From Arthrobacter sp. MYb227 (GTDB lineage: Bacteria > Actinomycetota > Actinomycetes > Actinomycetales > Micrococcaceae): DNA of 64,000 nt. The stretch spans positions 1 through 64,000 of the forward strand of contig NZ_PCPT01000005.1 of assembly GCF_002975435.1 (NCBI RefSeq), given 5' to 3'. The stretch's first letter is position 1. The number at the start of each line of letters is the position of its first letter. Positions 46,604-56,082 of the stretch are shown one piece after another. The position numbers were made by a program, and so were the translations under genes. The notes under the pieces were generated by a model. The model was given only the letters and a program-made list of their open reading frames with translations, was not told the origin of the DNA and made no database searches.

Positions 46604-47368
46604 ATGTCCAACGTCGAAGAATACGCAAGAAAACTTGCCGAACTACATGCCTCCGGGCAGCTGCTGGTCTTGCCCACCGTATGGGATACCTTCAGTGCCA
46701 ACCTAGCCGTCGAGGCGGGTTTTGCCGGACTCACCGTGGGAAGCCACCCGGTGGCCGACGCCATGGGAAGCGCCGATGGTGAAGCCATGGATTTGAGCGA
46801 TTATCTGGCCGTGGTGAAGCGGATCGTTGATTCCGTTGATGTCCCGGTGAGCGTCGATGTGGAATCGGGTTACGGCTTGGAACCAGCGGAATTGATGGCA
46901 CGAGTGCTGGAATCCGGTGCCGTGGGTGCGAACATCGAAGACGTTGTGCATTCGCAGGGCAAACGAGTGCGTGAGGCTCAGGAGCACGCAGATTACATTG
47001 CAACTGCCCGTGCCCATACGGACGCCGCCGGAGTTGAGTTTGTGATCAATGGTCGCACCGATGCCATGAAGCTAGGCGCTGCGGTCTTTGCCGATCCGCT
47101 GGCCGAGGCCGAGACCCGGATCAAGCTCATGGAACAGGCAGGTGCCCGGGCCGTATATCCCGTGGGGCTATCCACCCCCGAACAAGTCTCACGCTTGGTC
47201 GGCGCGGTGTCGGTGCCGCTGAACGTGACGGCACATCCCGTCAAGGGTCATGGGGCGGGGAAGGTTACCGAGCTACGTGAGCTGGGCGTGCGCCGGGTTA
47301 GCTTTGGGCCATTGTGGCAAATGTGGCTGGCCGAGCAATCCTTGGCACCGCTGCGTAGCTGGTTGTAG
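46604..47368 (+). CDS. Isocitrate lyase/PEP mutase family protein
   Basis: 254 residues, a single TIM-barrel of the PEP mutase/isocitrate lyase superfamily. VPVSVDVESGYGLEP, then GANIEDVVH, and INGRTDAMKL are seen. Members include 2-methylisocitrate lyase-like and carboxyPEP mutase-like enzymes acting on 2-oxo acids or phosphonates. The KKCGH-type loop of classical isocitrate lyases is absent, so a glyoxylate-cycle role is unlikely. GGAGGGA before the ATG. No neighbour indicates a substrate. Confidence 0.8.
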   Translation: MSNVEEYARKLAELHASGQLLVLPTVWDTFSANLAVEAGFAGLTVGSHPVADAMGSADGEAMDLSDYLAVVKRIVDSVDVPVSVDVESGYGLEPAELMARVLESGAVGANIEDVVHSQGKRVREAQEHADYIATARAHTDAAGVEFVINGRTDAMKLGAAVFADPLAEAETRIKLMEQAGARAVYPVGLSTPEQVSRLVGAVSVPLNVTAHPVKGHGAGKVTELRELGVRRVSFGPLWQMWLAEQSLAPLRSWL

Positions 47369-47400
47369 TAACGCAACTCAATCTAATGACGTAGCCAGCC

Positions 47401-47456
47401 CATGTTGCTTCCCCACCCGGCACGACCCTGGTGGAGCCAGGCGGGGAAGCAGCATG
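47401..47456. terminator. Bidirectional hairpin after the PEP-mutase gene
   Basis: CATGTTGCTTCCCC at 47401-47414 pairs with GGGGAAGCAGCATG at 47443-47456 (one wobble), with an inner CCTGG/CCAGG stem. It lies between convergent genes. Confidence 0.7.
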
Positions 47457-47556
47457 ACATTTGGTTCTCGGAACTAGTCGACTTTAGTTTTCGCATGGCG
47501 AAGTGCGCTACATCGGCTCTTAAGGCCGAATGCCAGCCGATGACCCAAACCGACTG

Positions 47557-48237
47557 CTACGGGCGTGCCCTGCGGATTTGCTGAATCTTCCGTTGCTCCC
47601 TAACCAATACACCACGTGAGGTCAGCTCCTGGGTGGCCTCAAAGGCAGCCAGTGAATCCTTGTCCCGCAGCGCCGCAACACGGCTCCGCATGAGCGCATG
47701 CTCCTCGGCCGTTAGCTTCGGATGACCATCGACCCACTCGATGAAGTCCGTGGCCCGGCGGTCGCCGGAGACTTCATACGGGTACCCGGCGCCGAGCAAT
47801 GCCCGTTCCAAAGCCGTGCGTGAGAGATCATTGGCCTTGTGCCGGCTCAATTGGTGCCCGCGAACATCGAGAGCCACCAGCTCCTTGCCATCAAGAAACA
47901 TGACGGCAATATCGCGGCGAGCCACGAATTGTTTTGCCTCGTATTGCTTAAGGACCACTCCATCGAGGGATACCTCGACCTCCAGGGTTTCTTTTTGGGT
48001 TTCGTCGGCTAGCCACAGTCCAAAAAGCAGCCCCACGATGCCCAGGATACCGATGGCCGCCCAGGAGGGCAGCTCCAGGACCAACCGCAACACGGCAGGG
48101 GTGCCGCCAAACAGGGAATTCAACCAGTCAGAGACCGGACCCACGACGAAGCCCGCACCAACCCCGAGCCCCGTGCAGAGCAACACCAAGGTGAGTAGGA
48201 TGCCGGTGCGAATACGGACCTTGGAGACGGATGCCAT
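47557..48237 (-). CDS. YqeB-like membrane protein
   Basis: 226 residues from ATG at 48237, AAGGAA upstream. Two membrane segments near the N-terminus (TGILLTLVLLCTGLGVGAGF and AAIGILGIVGLLFGLWLA), a beta-rich middle domain, and a C-terminal helical tail with REQRKIQQIRR. Resembles the actinobacterial YqeB family, which has a PH-like domain. Function unknown. Family name from memory of the consensus. Confidence 0.65.
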   Translation of the reverse strand: MASVSKVRIRTGILLTLVLLCTGLGVGAGFVVGPVSDWLNSLFGGTPAVLRLVLELPSWAAIGILGIVGLLFGLWLADETQKETLEVEVSLDGVVLKQYEAKQFVARRDIAVMFLDGKELVALDVRGHQLSRHKANDLSRTALERALLGAGYPYEVSGDRRATDFIEWVDGHPKLTAEEHALMRSRVAALRDKDSLAAFEATQELTSRGVLVREQRKIQQIRRARP

Positions 48238-48705
48238 GAAGCTTTTTCCTTTTGGTGTTTGACGTTGACGCGCCCAAACCACTCAGGACACACAGATAAT
48301 CCTAGGCGGTCTCCGAAACAGAAGGCGCCCTCCACAGGACGACATCAGCGTTGTGTGGACTCATTCTTTGGTATCACTGACACCCCCACGCCAGTACCTG
48401 TGCTTGAGTCCGAGGAAGCCGTTTTCCGGTATGTGCCGCAAGGAGTGGACCTAGGTCCGTCATGATGGATAAAGCCGCACAAACATCCGCTCGCACTCGC
48501 CCATCAAACGGTATTGGCTCCGGATATCCGCCCTGATCTGAACCGCATCGAAGTTCGAGGGGAATATCCCTACACGTCCCGTTGCTGTACATAATGTGTG
48601 CCATAAATCGGCTGGCAGTCGTTTACCTGCCTAGCCCCGGTGCCGCGCTCCGTGCTTTAGCGAGCCGGATCCAACACACGCTCATTCGTTCTTTGAAAGT
48701 GGTCA

Positions 48706-50238
48706 ATGCCTGCCAACCAGCCCCCACACGACTCAACGCTCGCCGATGAGTCGGCCGAGCTGGTCGCTGATGCACCAGATGTAGCACAGCCGCAAGCTGC
48801 AGAAAACACGGCAACCCCGGAGCTCTCCCCGGCGGGCCGATGGAAACTGCTCAGCGTCTTACTCGCCGTGATGTTCATGTCGCTGGTGTCGGTAAGCATC
48901 GTCAACGTAGTTTTACCTTCCATTGAATCCACGATGGGGGCCAGCGAATCCGATTTGCAATGGGTACTGGCGGGGTATGCGCTGACCTTCGGTGTGGTCT
49001 TGGTGGCCGCCGGACGAGCCGGTGACTTGCTGGGCCGCGGCATGATGTTCATTATCGGCGTGGTGATTTTTACGCTTGCCTCGATTCTTGCCGGATTTGC
49101 CGCAGATCCGATGCAGCTAAATATTGCTCGGTTCATCATGGGCATCGGATCGGGACTGCTCAACCCGCAGGTCATGGGCATGATCCAACAGCATTTCCAG
49201 GGTGCCGCGCGTGGCAGAGCCTACGGTTTCTTGGGTACCATCGTCGGATTCTCGGTCGCCATCGGCCCGGTGCTTGGTGGAGTGTTAATCAACTGGCTAG
49301 GGCCCGATGCCGGGTGGCGTTCAACATTCTTGATCAATGTTCCCATCGGCATGATTGCGGTACTCATCGCGTTCATCTGGCTCCCGAAGCCACTCTTTAC
49401 CCGGCCGACCAGTAAGGTCGACCTAGATCCGGTGGGCACGCTGTTACTTGCGGCAGGAATTTTTGCCTTCCTCTTCCCGTTTGTGCAGGCTCGCGAGAAC
49501 CCGATGCTATGGTCGCTGCTTGCCGTGGCACTGATCCTGCTCGCTCTGTGGATCTGGTGGGAAAGACGATACAAACTCCGCGGTGCGCAACCCATGGTGG
49601 AGCTCTCACTGTTTAAAATTCGTAGCTTCAGCAATGGCACGGTGATTGCCGGGCTCTACTTCATGGGTGTCTCCAGCGTGTGGGTGCTAGTTGCCATCTA
49701 CGTGCAGCAGGCCCGCGGCTTTAGTGCCTTGGAAGCCGGTCTAATCGCGTTACCTGCAGCGCTCTTTTCCGCGCTCAGCGCCCACGTTGCTGGTCGCTAT
49801 GTGATGACCGCCGGCCGCCGGCTGGTCATTGGCGGAACCTTAAGTGCGTTCTTTGGCCTGTTGTGCACGATCGCCATCATCGAATTAGAAGCACGTGGCA
49901 TCTTGAGCATCTGGTGGTTGCTTCTTTCGCTATCCTTTATTGGGTTGGCGCAGGGGTTCATTATTTCTCCGAACCAGGCATTGACCCTGATGGAAGTTCC
50001 GGTACAAAATTCCGGTAGTGCCGGTGGGCTGATGCAGACCTCCCAGCGCGTGGGAACCGCGGTGGGCATCGCCGTCATTACCGCGGTGTTCTATGGGGTA
50101 AACCAGAGTGCCGGGTACCCAACCGCCATGACGCTTTCGTTTATTGCGATCAGCATTCTGGTTCTTGCGACCCTATGGGTTGCCGTGGTGGATTGGCGCC
50201 ACGGTCACCGTAAAGTGGAGCAACCAGAGCTAGTTTGA
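48706..50238 (+). CDS. DHA2-family MFS drug exporter (EmrB/QacA type)
   Basis: 510 residues with about 14 membrane segments. DHA2 hallmarks: LLAVMFMSLVSVSIVNVVLPSIE (D-less motif), LQWVLAGYALTFGVVLVAAGRAGD, and motif C-like FSVAIGPVLGGVLIN. These pump lipophilic compounds out by the proton gradient. Weak ribosome site at the ATG. The upstream region 48238-48705 (468 bases) shows no gene I can support. Substrate not evident. Confidence 0.88.
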   Translation: MPANQPPHDSTLADESAELVADAPDVAQPQAAENTATPELSPAGRWKLLSVLLAVMFMSLVSVSIVNVVLPSIESTMGASESDLQWVLAGYALTFGVVLVAAGRAGDLLGRGMMFIIGVVIFTLASILAGFAADPMQLNIARFIMGIGSGLLNPQVMGMIQQHFQGAARGRAYGFLGTIVGFSVAIGPVLGGVLINWLGPDAGWRSTFLINVPIGMIAVLIAFIWLPKPLFTRPTSKVDLDPVGTLLLAAGIFAFLFPFVQARENPMLWSLLAVALILLALWIWWERRYKLRGAQPMVELSLFKIRSFSNGTVIAGLYFMGVSSVWVLVAIYVQQARGFSALEAGLIALPAALFSALSAHVAGRYVMTAGRRLVIGGTLSAFFGLLCTIAIIELEARGILSIWWLLLSLSFIGLAQGFIISPNQALTLMEVPVQNSGSAGGLMQTSQRVGTAVGIAVITAVFYGVNQSAGYPTAMTLSFIAISILVLATLWVAVVDWRHGHRKVEQPELV

Positions 50239-50521
50239 GCATGGCTTTACCCCATGAGTGCTCCTTGAAATTGGCAAGATTGTAGAGCTAGTACCTCGTC
50301 GAGGCATTGCTGGCGGAGTGTTCTGAGTGTTCCGACTACGTCGTCTCTCATTCCATAACAGGGAAGGCAGCACAGCCCCTTTACTCGCATTTCTACTTTC
50401 TGAACGTCCCAAGTCAGGTTTGGTGAGCCCCTGCTAGGCTGAGCTGCTATTGATGATCTGTCTAGTTCCCAGTGAACCGCTGACAGCGGCGGTTGATTTT
50501 AAGATTGGCTTTGAAAGCAGC

Positions 50522-51058
50522 ATGAAGCACAAACCGTTTACGATCCTGACCTCGCTCGCGATTGCCGGGTTGGCAGCATTATCTCTAGCGGGGTGTGGCT
50601 CCTCGGATCAAGGCAAGGAAGCTTCGGCACCGTCAGGCGAGAACGCTGCCGCCGCGACCACGCAGGCCAAAGAACCTGCTTCCGGAGCATCCGAGGAACA
50701 GGGGGAAGTTAAATTCAGCTATGGGGAAGTGGCGTACACGGCAAAACTTCAATCTTGCGCACTGGTTGAAGCCGAAGATGCCCTTTTTCATGGCCCGGCT
50801 TTCGACGCAACAGGTGCCGTGGTGGGTTACCTCAGTGGGGATTTCACCGGGCTAGGAGATAGCGCCTCCGGCGAAGCGCGCATTAACTTTGGGGCAACGA
50901 AGAACATGCAGAGCACCGATAAATTCGTTGCGATGGGGGATGTACGAAGCGACATTGTGATCACCGATTCCAGCGACACCAGCCTCATTGTTATGGGTGG
51001 CGCATGGGAGCAAGACGGAACCAAGCTTCCGGTTGCCACGCTGAACGTGAGCTGCTGA
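50522..51058 (+). CDS. Lipoprotein of unknown function
   Basis: 178 residues from ATG at 50522; an upstream frame is not coding. Lipobox LAGC, lipid Cys25, then a long Ala/Gly/Ser/Glu-rich linker and a globular domain with cysteines in QSCALVE and NVSC, likely a disulfide. Not recognised. Perfect terminator 28 bases after the stop. The gap 50239-50521 shows nothing else. Confidence 0.75.
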   Translation: MKHKPFTILTSLAIAGLAALSLAGCGSSDQGKEASAPSGENAAAATTQAKEPASGASEEQGEVKFSYGEVAYTAKLQSCALVEAEDALFHGPAFDATGAVVGYLSGDFTGLGDSASGEARINFGATKNMQSTDKFVAMGDVRSDIVITDSSDTSLIVMGGAWEQDGTKLPVATLNVSC

Positions 51059-51085
51059 TATACGAAAATCGATGGCCAGAAGGAC

Positions 51086-51133
51086 AAAGCCCGGTGTGAT
51101 GGTGAAACTTCTTTCACCATCACACCGGGCTTT
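51086..51133. terminator. 22-bp perfect hairpin, shared by convergent genes
   Basis: AAAGCCCGGTGTGATGGTGA (first 20 of 22 bases, from 51086) pairs with its exact complement ending at 51133, with a four-base CTTC loop. It lies between the lipoprotein gene (+) and hpaD (-), so it acts in both directions. Confidence 0.9.
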
Positions 51134-51168
51134 GGGCCCTTATTGCTTTGAAACTCTAGGGTGAGTTT

Positions 51169-52263
51169 CTAGACCTGGTTACCCAGCTTGAAGCCCTTAG
51201 CCTCGGAACCTGTCTCTTCGGGGCGGGTGTAGGAGAATCCATCGGCACCAATGGTGACGGCCATTTCCGAAGAATCGGTGCGCTCGATGACTTCCTGCAC
51301 ATTGCCATCAAGGTCAAGCACGTAGGAGGCCTCGGTGTACCAGGACGGAACTACCGGGTTGCCCCACCAGTCGCGGCGCTGGTTATCGTGCACATCCCAG
51401 GTGATGACCGGGTTATCCGGGTCGCCGGTGTAGTAGTCCTGGGTGTAAATCTCGATGCGGTGATCATCCGGATCCAGGATGTAGAGGTAGAACGCGTTGG
51501 AGACGCCGTGGCGGCCAGGGCCGCGCTCGATGCGATCACTCATGCGCAGTGCGCCCATTTTGTCGCAGATCTGGATGATGTTGTGCTTCTCGTGGGTGGA
51601 GAAAGCGACGTGGTGCAGGCGTGGGCCGTTGCCACCGGTCAGTGCGGTGTCATGGACGGTGCCCTTGCGGTGCATCCAGGCGGCGTAGGTGGTGCCTTCC
51701 TCATCCTGAATGTCCTCGGTGACGCGGAAGCCAAGATCTTCGAGGTAGGCGCGTCCACGCGGAACATCCGGGGTGACCTGGTTGAAGTGGTCAAGGCGGA
51801 CCAGCTCGCCGGCCGAGTAAATGTCATAACGCATGTGTAGGCGCTCGACGTGCTCGGTTTCGAAGAAGAATTCGTAGGGGAAGCCCAGCGGATCTTCGAC
51901 ACGTACCGCATCGCCAATGCCCTTGACGAAGCCGTCCTTGCGGCGTTCGGTGCGGCAACCGAGTTCCTTGTAGTAGGCCTCGGCCTTATCTACTTCCTCG
52001 GTGGAACGCACGCGGAAGGCCATGGCCTTCAGCGCCGCCACCGGGCCAAGGGTGAGCACCAGGTTGTGGTGGATGAATTCTTCGAAGGAACGCAGGTAGA
52101 TCTGCGTGTCATCTTCGTAGGAAACATGCAGGCCAAGTACGTCAACGTAGAACTTGCGGGAGGCCGCAAGGTCGGTAACTACCAGCTCGGCATAGGCGCA
52201 GCGCAGGATATCCGGGGCCGGAACCGATGGGGTGGGGACTGGATTTGCTGGGGCTTTAGTCAT
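51169..52263 (-). CDS. hpaD: 3,4-Dihydroxyphenylacetate (homoprotocatechuate) 2,3-dioxygenase
   Basis: 364 residues from ATG at 52263, AAGGAG upstream. A type I extradiol enzyme of the Arthrobacter MndD / Brevibacterium HPCD type. The metal triad is visible: His159 in VRLDHFNQV, His218 in RLHHVAF and Glu271 in RIEIYTQ. Each lies four residues after the H155, H214 and E267 of HPCD. Known relatives use Fe or Mn at the same site, so the metal cannot be read from sequence. Last gene of the - strand hpa operon. Confidence 0.93.
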   Translation of the reverse strand: MTKAPANPVPTPSVPAPDILRCAYAELVVTDLAASRKFYVDVLGLHVSYEDDTQIYLRSFEEFIHHNLVLTLGPVAALKAMAFRVRSTEEVDKAEAYYKELGCRTERRKDGFVKGIGDAVRVEDPLGFPYEFFFETEHVERLHMRYDIYSAGELVRLDHFNQVTPDVPRGRAYLEDLGFRVTEDIQDEEGTTYAAWMHRKGTVHDTALTGGNGPRLHHVAFSTHEKHNIIQICDKMGALRMSDRIERGPGRHGVSNAFYLYILDPDDHRIEIYTQDYYTGDPDNPVITWDVHDNQRRDWWGNPVVPSWYTEASYVLDLDGNVQEVIERTDSSEMAVTIGADGFSYTRPEETGSEAKGFKLGNQV

Positions 52264-52312
52264 GATTACTTCGCTCCTTCGCGAAAAAATTGTGGGGGAG
52301 GGGGGAAAGGAA

Positions 52313-53818
52313 TTAGGCACCGAACTTGGGGGTGTGGACTTCACCGAGGGTGATGTGCACTGCCTGCTGATCGGTGTAGAAATCGATCGAGCGGTAGCCG
52401 CCCTCATGTCCCAGGCCGGAGGCCTTCACGCCACCGAAGGGTGAACGCAGATCGCGCACGTTGTGGGAATTGAGCCACACCATGCCGGCCTCGACATCCT
52501 GAGCGAAGTTATGCGCACGCTTCAGATCATTGGTCCACACGTAGGCCGCAAGCCCGTAACGGGTGTTATTCGCCAGCTCGAGTGCTTCGGCATCGGTATC
52601 GAAGGGGGTGATGGCCACGACGGGGCCGAAGATTTCTTCCTGGAAGATGCGGGCATCGGGTGCCACATCAACAAAGACGGTCGGGGCGACGTAGGAACCG
52701 TTTTCCTGACCTTCGGGCAGGTTTTCCGGGCGTCCGCCACCGGCAACCAGACGGCCCTCGGACTTGCCAAGTTCCACGTAGCTCATGACCTTGTCATAGT
52801 GCTCAGGGTGAACCAGCGCGCCGACCTCGGTGGCTGGATCGTGCGGGTCGCCAACCTTGATGGTCTTGGCGCGCGCCGCGTAGGCTTCGACGAACTTCTC
52901 GTAGATGGGGCGCTCAACGAGGATGCGCGAACCGGCGGTGCAACGCTCGCCGTTCAGTGAGAAGACTCCGAAGAGGGTCGAATCGATCGCGGCGTCGAAG
53001 TCTGCATCAGCGAACACGATGGCCGGGGACTTGCCACCGAGCTCCATTGACATGCCCTTGAGGTTTTCCGCGCAGTTGCGGAAGATCAGCTGGCCGGTTG
53101 AAGATTCACCGGTGAAGGAGATCAACGGAACCTTCGGGTGCTTGACCAGTGCGTCACCGGCTTCCTCACCGATGCCGTTGACCAGGTTGAAGACGCCTAC
53201 CGGCAGGCCGGCTTCTTCGAAGATGGTGGCCCAGAGTGAAGCCGAAAGCGGAGTGAACTCCGCCGGCTTGAGCACCACTGTACAACCCGAGGCGATGGCC
53301 GGGGCCAGCTTCCAGGATTCGAGCATGAACGGGGTATTCCACGGGGTGATGAGCCCGGCAACGCCGATTGGCTTGCGGTTGACGTAGTTCAGCTGTGAAC
53401 CCGGAACCTTCAGCGCGGTATCGTGCTGGGCAACGATCAGATCGGCGAAGAAACGGAAGTTCTCTGCGGCACGCTGTGCCTGGCCACGGGCCTGGGTGAT
53501 CGGCAGCCCGGTGTCAAAGGTTTCCATTTCCGCCAGGCGATCTTCCTGGGCGACCACGGCGTCGGCGATCTTGTACAGCACCTTGGCACGGGCGCGTGGG
53601 CTCATGGTCGGCCATGGACCGTTCTTGAAGGCCTCGGTTGCCGCTGCTACTGCTGCGTCGATGTCTGCCTTTTGGCCGGCTGCGGCGGTGGCATAGGTGG
53701 TGTTGGTTACCGGGTCCAGGACCTCAAAGGTTTCTCCACCGATGGAGTCGACGAACTTGCCGCCAATGTAGTGCTGGATGCTGCTGGGCAGATTTTCTGG
53801 GACAAAGTGCTTACTCAT
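52313..53818 (-). CDS. hpaE: 5-Carboxymethyl-2-hydroxymuconate semialdehyde dehydrogenase
   Basis: 501 residues. ALDH superfamily: catalytic cysteine in LNGERCTAGSRI, general-base glutamate in MELGGKSPAIV, and the NAD-binding region ISFTGESSTGQ. It oxidises the ring-cleavage product of HpaD. Assignment as HpaE is from position beside hpaD and the FAH-RraA gene; other aldehyde dehydrogenases look alike. The ATG has GGAG upstream. Confidence 0.88.
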   Translation of the reverse strand: MSKHFVPENLPSSIQHYIGGKFVDSIGGETFEVLDPVTNTTYATAAAGQKADIDAAVAAATEAFKNGPWPTMSPRARAKVLYKIADAVVAQEDRLAEMETFDTGLPITQARGQAQRAAENFRFFADLIVAQHDTALKVPGSQLNYVNRKPIGVAGLITPWNTPFMLESWKLAPAIASGCTVVLKPAEFTPLSASLWATIFEEAGLPVGVFNLVNGIGEEAGDALVKHPKVPLISFTGESSTGQLIFRNCAENLKGMSMELGGKSPAIVFADADFDAAIDSTLFGVFSLNGERCTAGSRILVERPIYEKFVEAYAARAKTIKVGDPHDPATEVGALVHPEHYDKVMSYVELGKSEGRLVAGGGRPENLPEGQENGSYVAPTVFVDVAPDARIFQEEIFGPVVAITPFDTDAEALELANNTRYGLAAYVWTNDLKRAHNFAQDVEAGMVWLNSHNVRDLRSPFGGVKASGLGHEGGYRSIDFYTDQQAVHITLGEVHTPKFGA

Positions 53819-53876
53819 GAGGGCATATCTCCTTGGAGGTGAGGAAGGTTTTCAAAGCAATGGGAAAGGCTGTGGT

Positions 53877-54536
53877 CTAGAGCGGTGAGGCCGGGAGGTT
53901 GGCCGCCGCGAGGTAGGCGTTGAGCGTGTTGGTGCGGTGTGCCCGGGCCACCTGTTCGATCTCGGCGGCCGAGGCGTTGGCCTCGATGAGATCGAGCAGG
54001 TGCCCGTGTTCCTTGACCGATTCGCGGGCGCGGCCCGGAATGTGGGTGAAGGAGGAAGAACGCATGACCGCCAGTCGGTTCCAGCCGCGCTGCACCAATT
54101 CCAGAATGTGTGGGTTGGGGCAGTTGCGGTAGAGCACCTGGTGGAACTCGTTGTTGAGTTGGGTGAAGCGTGGCGGGTCAAAGTCGGTGAGTAAATCCGT
54201 CATGGTCTGGTTGATGGCCCGGGCCGCCGCGAGCTGGTCCGCATCTACGAACGGTGCGCTCAACGCGGTTGCCGCTCCCTCGATAATGGCAAGTGTCTGC
54301 ATGGTGTGAAGATACAGTGCACTATCGGCAGCGGTGACCGTTGCGCCAACATTGCGTTCAAAGGTGACAAGTCCTTCGGCCTCAAGTCGGCGGATTGCCT
54401 CGCGCACCGGCACCACCGAACAGCCAAGCTCGGTAGCGATGGTGCCAAGCACCAGGCGATAGCCGGGGGTAAAGGTGCCCTCGGTAATGCGCTGGTGCAG
54501 CAGCGTGTAGGCGGCCTCGGATTTACTCGTTTTCAT
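53877..54536 (-). CDS. GntR-family regulator (FCD/VanR type), likely operon regulator
   Basis: 219 residues. N-terminal winged helix: YTLLHQRITEGTFTPGYRLVLGTIATELGCSVVPVREAIRRLEAEGLV, then a shortened FCD domain (about 140 residues) that usually binds an organic acid with a metal. It lies inside the operon, six bases after the FAH-RraA gene and 58 bases before hpaE. An FCD regulator should bind ATnnTATAnnAT-like palindromes; one exists just upstream of the operon (56071-56082). Likely represses until a pathway acid appears. Confidence 0.88.
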   Translation of the reverse strand: MKTSKSEAAYTLLHQRITEGTFTPGYRLVLGTIATELGCSVVPVREAIRRLEAEGLVTFERNVGATVTAADSALYLHTMQTLAIIEGAATALSAPFVDADQLAAARAINQTMTDLLTDFDPPRFTQLNNEFHQVLYRNCPNPHILELVQRGWNRLAVMRSSSFTHIPGRARESVKEHGHLLDLIEANASAAEIEQVARAHRTNTLNAYLAAANLPASPL

Positions 54537-54542
54537 GTGTGC

Positions 54543-56048
54543 CTAGAACTCGGGTTCGCCGTTGGCGACCCACTGGTTGTACTTGGCTTTCCACTCGGCG
54601 TTCATCGGGAACAGGCCCTGAATCTTGTTGCCGTTTTTTACGTTGAGGAACACAAAGGTATCCTGGCGTTCGTTCTCCACGACCTCGTCGGCGATTTCTG
54701 CTGCCAGGTGCGGCGGGATGACCAGAATGCCGTCGGCATCGGCGATCACGATGTCACCGGGCACGATGGTGGTGCCACCGCAACCAACTGCTACGTCGGT
54801 GTCCCACGGCACGTGCTTGCGCCCGAGCACCGCCGGGTGTGCACCATTGTGGAAGGTGGGGATATCCAGTGCCGCAACTGCATCGAGGTCGCGGACTCCG
54901 CCATCAGTGATGATGGCTTCGGCGCCGCGGACCTGGGTGCGCATGGCAAGAATGTCGCCCAAGGTTCCGGAGCCCTTTTCGCCGCGGGCTTCCATGACGA
55001 GGATTTCGCCCGGGCCAATGTCATCGATGACGCGCTTCTGTGCGTTGTAGCCGCCGCCGTGAGTCTTGAACAGATCTTCACGGTTAGGTACGTAGCGCAG
55101 CGTGCGGGCTGTGCCGATGACCTTTGTCATGCCCTTGGTGGCCTGTAGGCCATCGACCGAAACATTGTTTAGTCCGCGGCTGCGCAATGCTCCGGAGATG
55201 GTGGCGGTGGCTACCGACATGAGCTTTTCCTTGACCTCATCGGTCAGGGCGGCCTTGCCGGTGATGGGCAATTCGATGCCGGCCTCTGCCGCTGTGCCAA
55301 AGGCATCGATGCGATCTGCATCGGTGATCTTGGGCTGGTTGCCGAAGGTCGCAAAGTCTTGGTTGCCTTCGATAACCGTGGTGGCAAGGCGTCCGGTGGA
55401 CAGACCGGCTGCTTCGTCATCGACCTGAACTTCAACGACATCGCCCGGGACGATGACCGAGGAACCGGCCGGGGTGCCGGTGAGAATGATGTCTCCGGTC
55501 TTCAGCGTCATCTGCTGGGAAAGATCGGCAACGATCTGTGCGAAGGAGAAGATGAGCTCTTCGGTGGTGGCGTCCTGGGCGATTTCACCGTTGACCCAGG
55601 TGCGAATGCGCAGGGCTGCCGGGTTCAGCGAGGCAGCAGGAAGCAGGACCGGGCCCAGTGGGGTGTAACCGTCTCCGGACTTGGAGCGGATGTTGGAGCC
55701 CTTGTCCGCGTACTTCATGTCGTACACGCCAAGATCGTTCGAAGCGGTGACGAAGCCTACGTGGCTCCAGGCGTCCTCTACCGAAACACGGCGGGCGTCG
55801 GTGCCAATGATCAGGGCAATTTCACCCTCGAAGGCCAGTAGTTCGGTGCTGGCCGGCCGCTCAACGGTTGAACCGGTTGCGGCAAGCGAAGAAGAGGCCT
55901 TCATGAAGTAGGAAGGGAACGCGGGGGTGCGGCCACGCTGGGCTGCTCGTGAGGAGTATGCAAGGTGTACCGCAAGAACCTTGCCGGCTGCATCGAAGAT
56001 TGTCTGATCGGCTGTGATCAAATCGGTGACGGTGGCGTCGCTGCCCAC
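54543..56048 (-). CDS. FAH-domain / RraA-domain fusion (HpaG-like)
   Basis: 501 residues from GTG at 56048, with AGGAGG four bases upstream; the ORF can be read further back but lacks that signal. N-terminal half (about 20-235) is a fumarylacetoacetate hydrolase domain with metal ligands Glu74, Glu76 and Asp105, and Lys123/Asp126, of the HpaG decarboxylase/isomerase kind. C-terminal part (about 275-470) is RraA-like: ATISGALRSRG, DGGVRDLDAVAALDIP and PGDIVIADADGILVIP. RraA-type aldolases cleave 4-hydroxy-2-oxo acids to pyruvate or decarboxylate oxaloacetate. In this operon it could replace a separate HpaI aldolase or the second FAH domain of HpaG. Confidence 0.85.
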   Translation of the reverse strand: MGSDATVTDLITADQTIFDAAGKVLAVHLAYSSRAAQRGRTPAFPSYFMKASSSLAATGSTVERPASTELLAFEGEIALIIGTDARRVSVEDAWSHVGFVTASNDLGVYDMKYADKGSNIRSKSGDGYTPLGPVLLPAASLNPAALRIRTWVNGEIAQDATTEELIFSFAQIVADLSQQMTLKTGDIILTGTPAGSSVIVPGDVVEVQVDDEAAGLSTGRLATTVIEGNQDFATFGNQPKITDADRIDAFGTAAEAGIELPITGKAALTDEVKEKLMSVATATISGALRSRGLNNVSVDGLQATKGMTKVIGTARTLRYVPNREDLFKTHGGGYNAQKRVIDDIGPGEILVMEARGEKGSGTLGDILAMRTQVRGAEAIITDGGVRDLDAVAALDIPTFHNGAHPAVLGRKHVPWDTDVAVGCGGTTIVPGDIVIADADGILVIPPHLAAEIADEVVENERQDTFVFLNVKNGNKIQGLFPMNAEWKAKYNQWVANGEPEF

Positions 56049-56070
56049 TGTTCCTCCTGTTGTGTATGAA

Positions 56071-56082
56071 ATCGTATACGAT
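56071..56082. promoter_or_regulatory. Candidate GntR operator of the hpa operon (ATCGTATACGAT)
   Basis: A perfect 12-bp palindrome 23 bases before the GTG start of the first hpa gene, beside a TGTGTATGAAATC stretch. It fits the family consensus for FCD regulators. The rest of the 499-base gap (56049-56547) has no gene I support. Confidence 0.75.
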
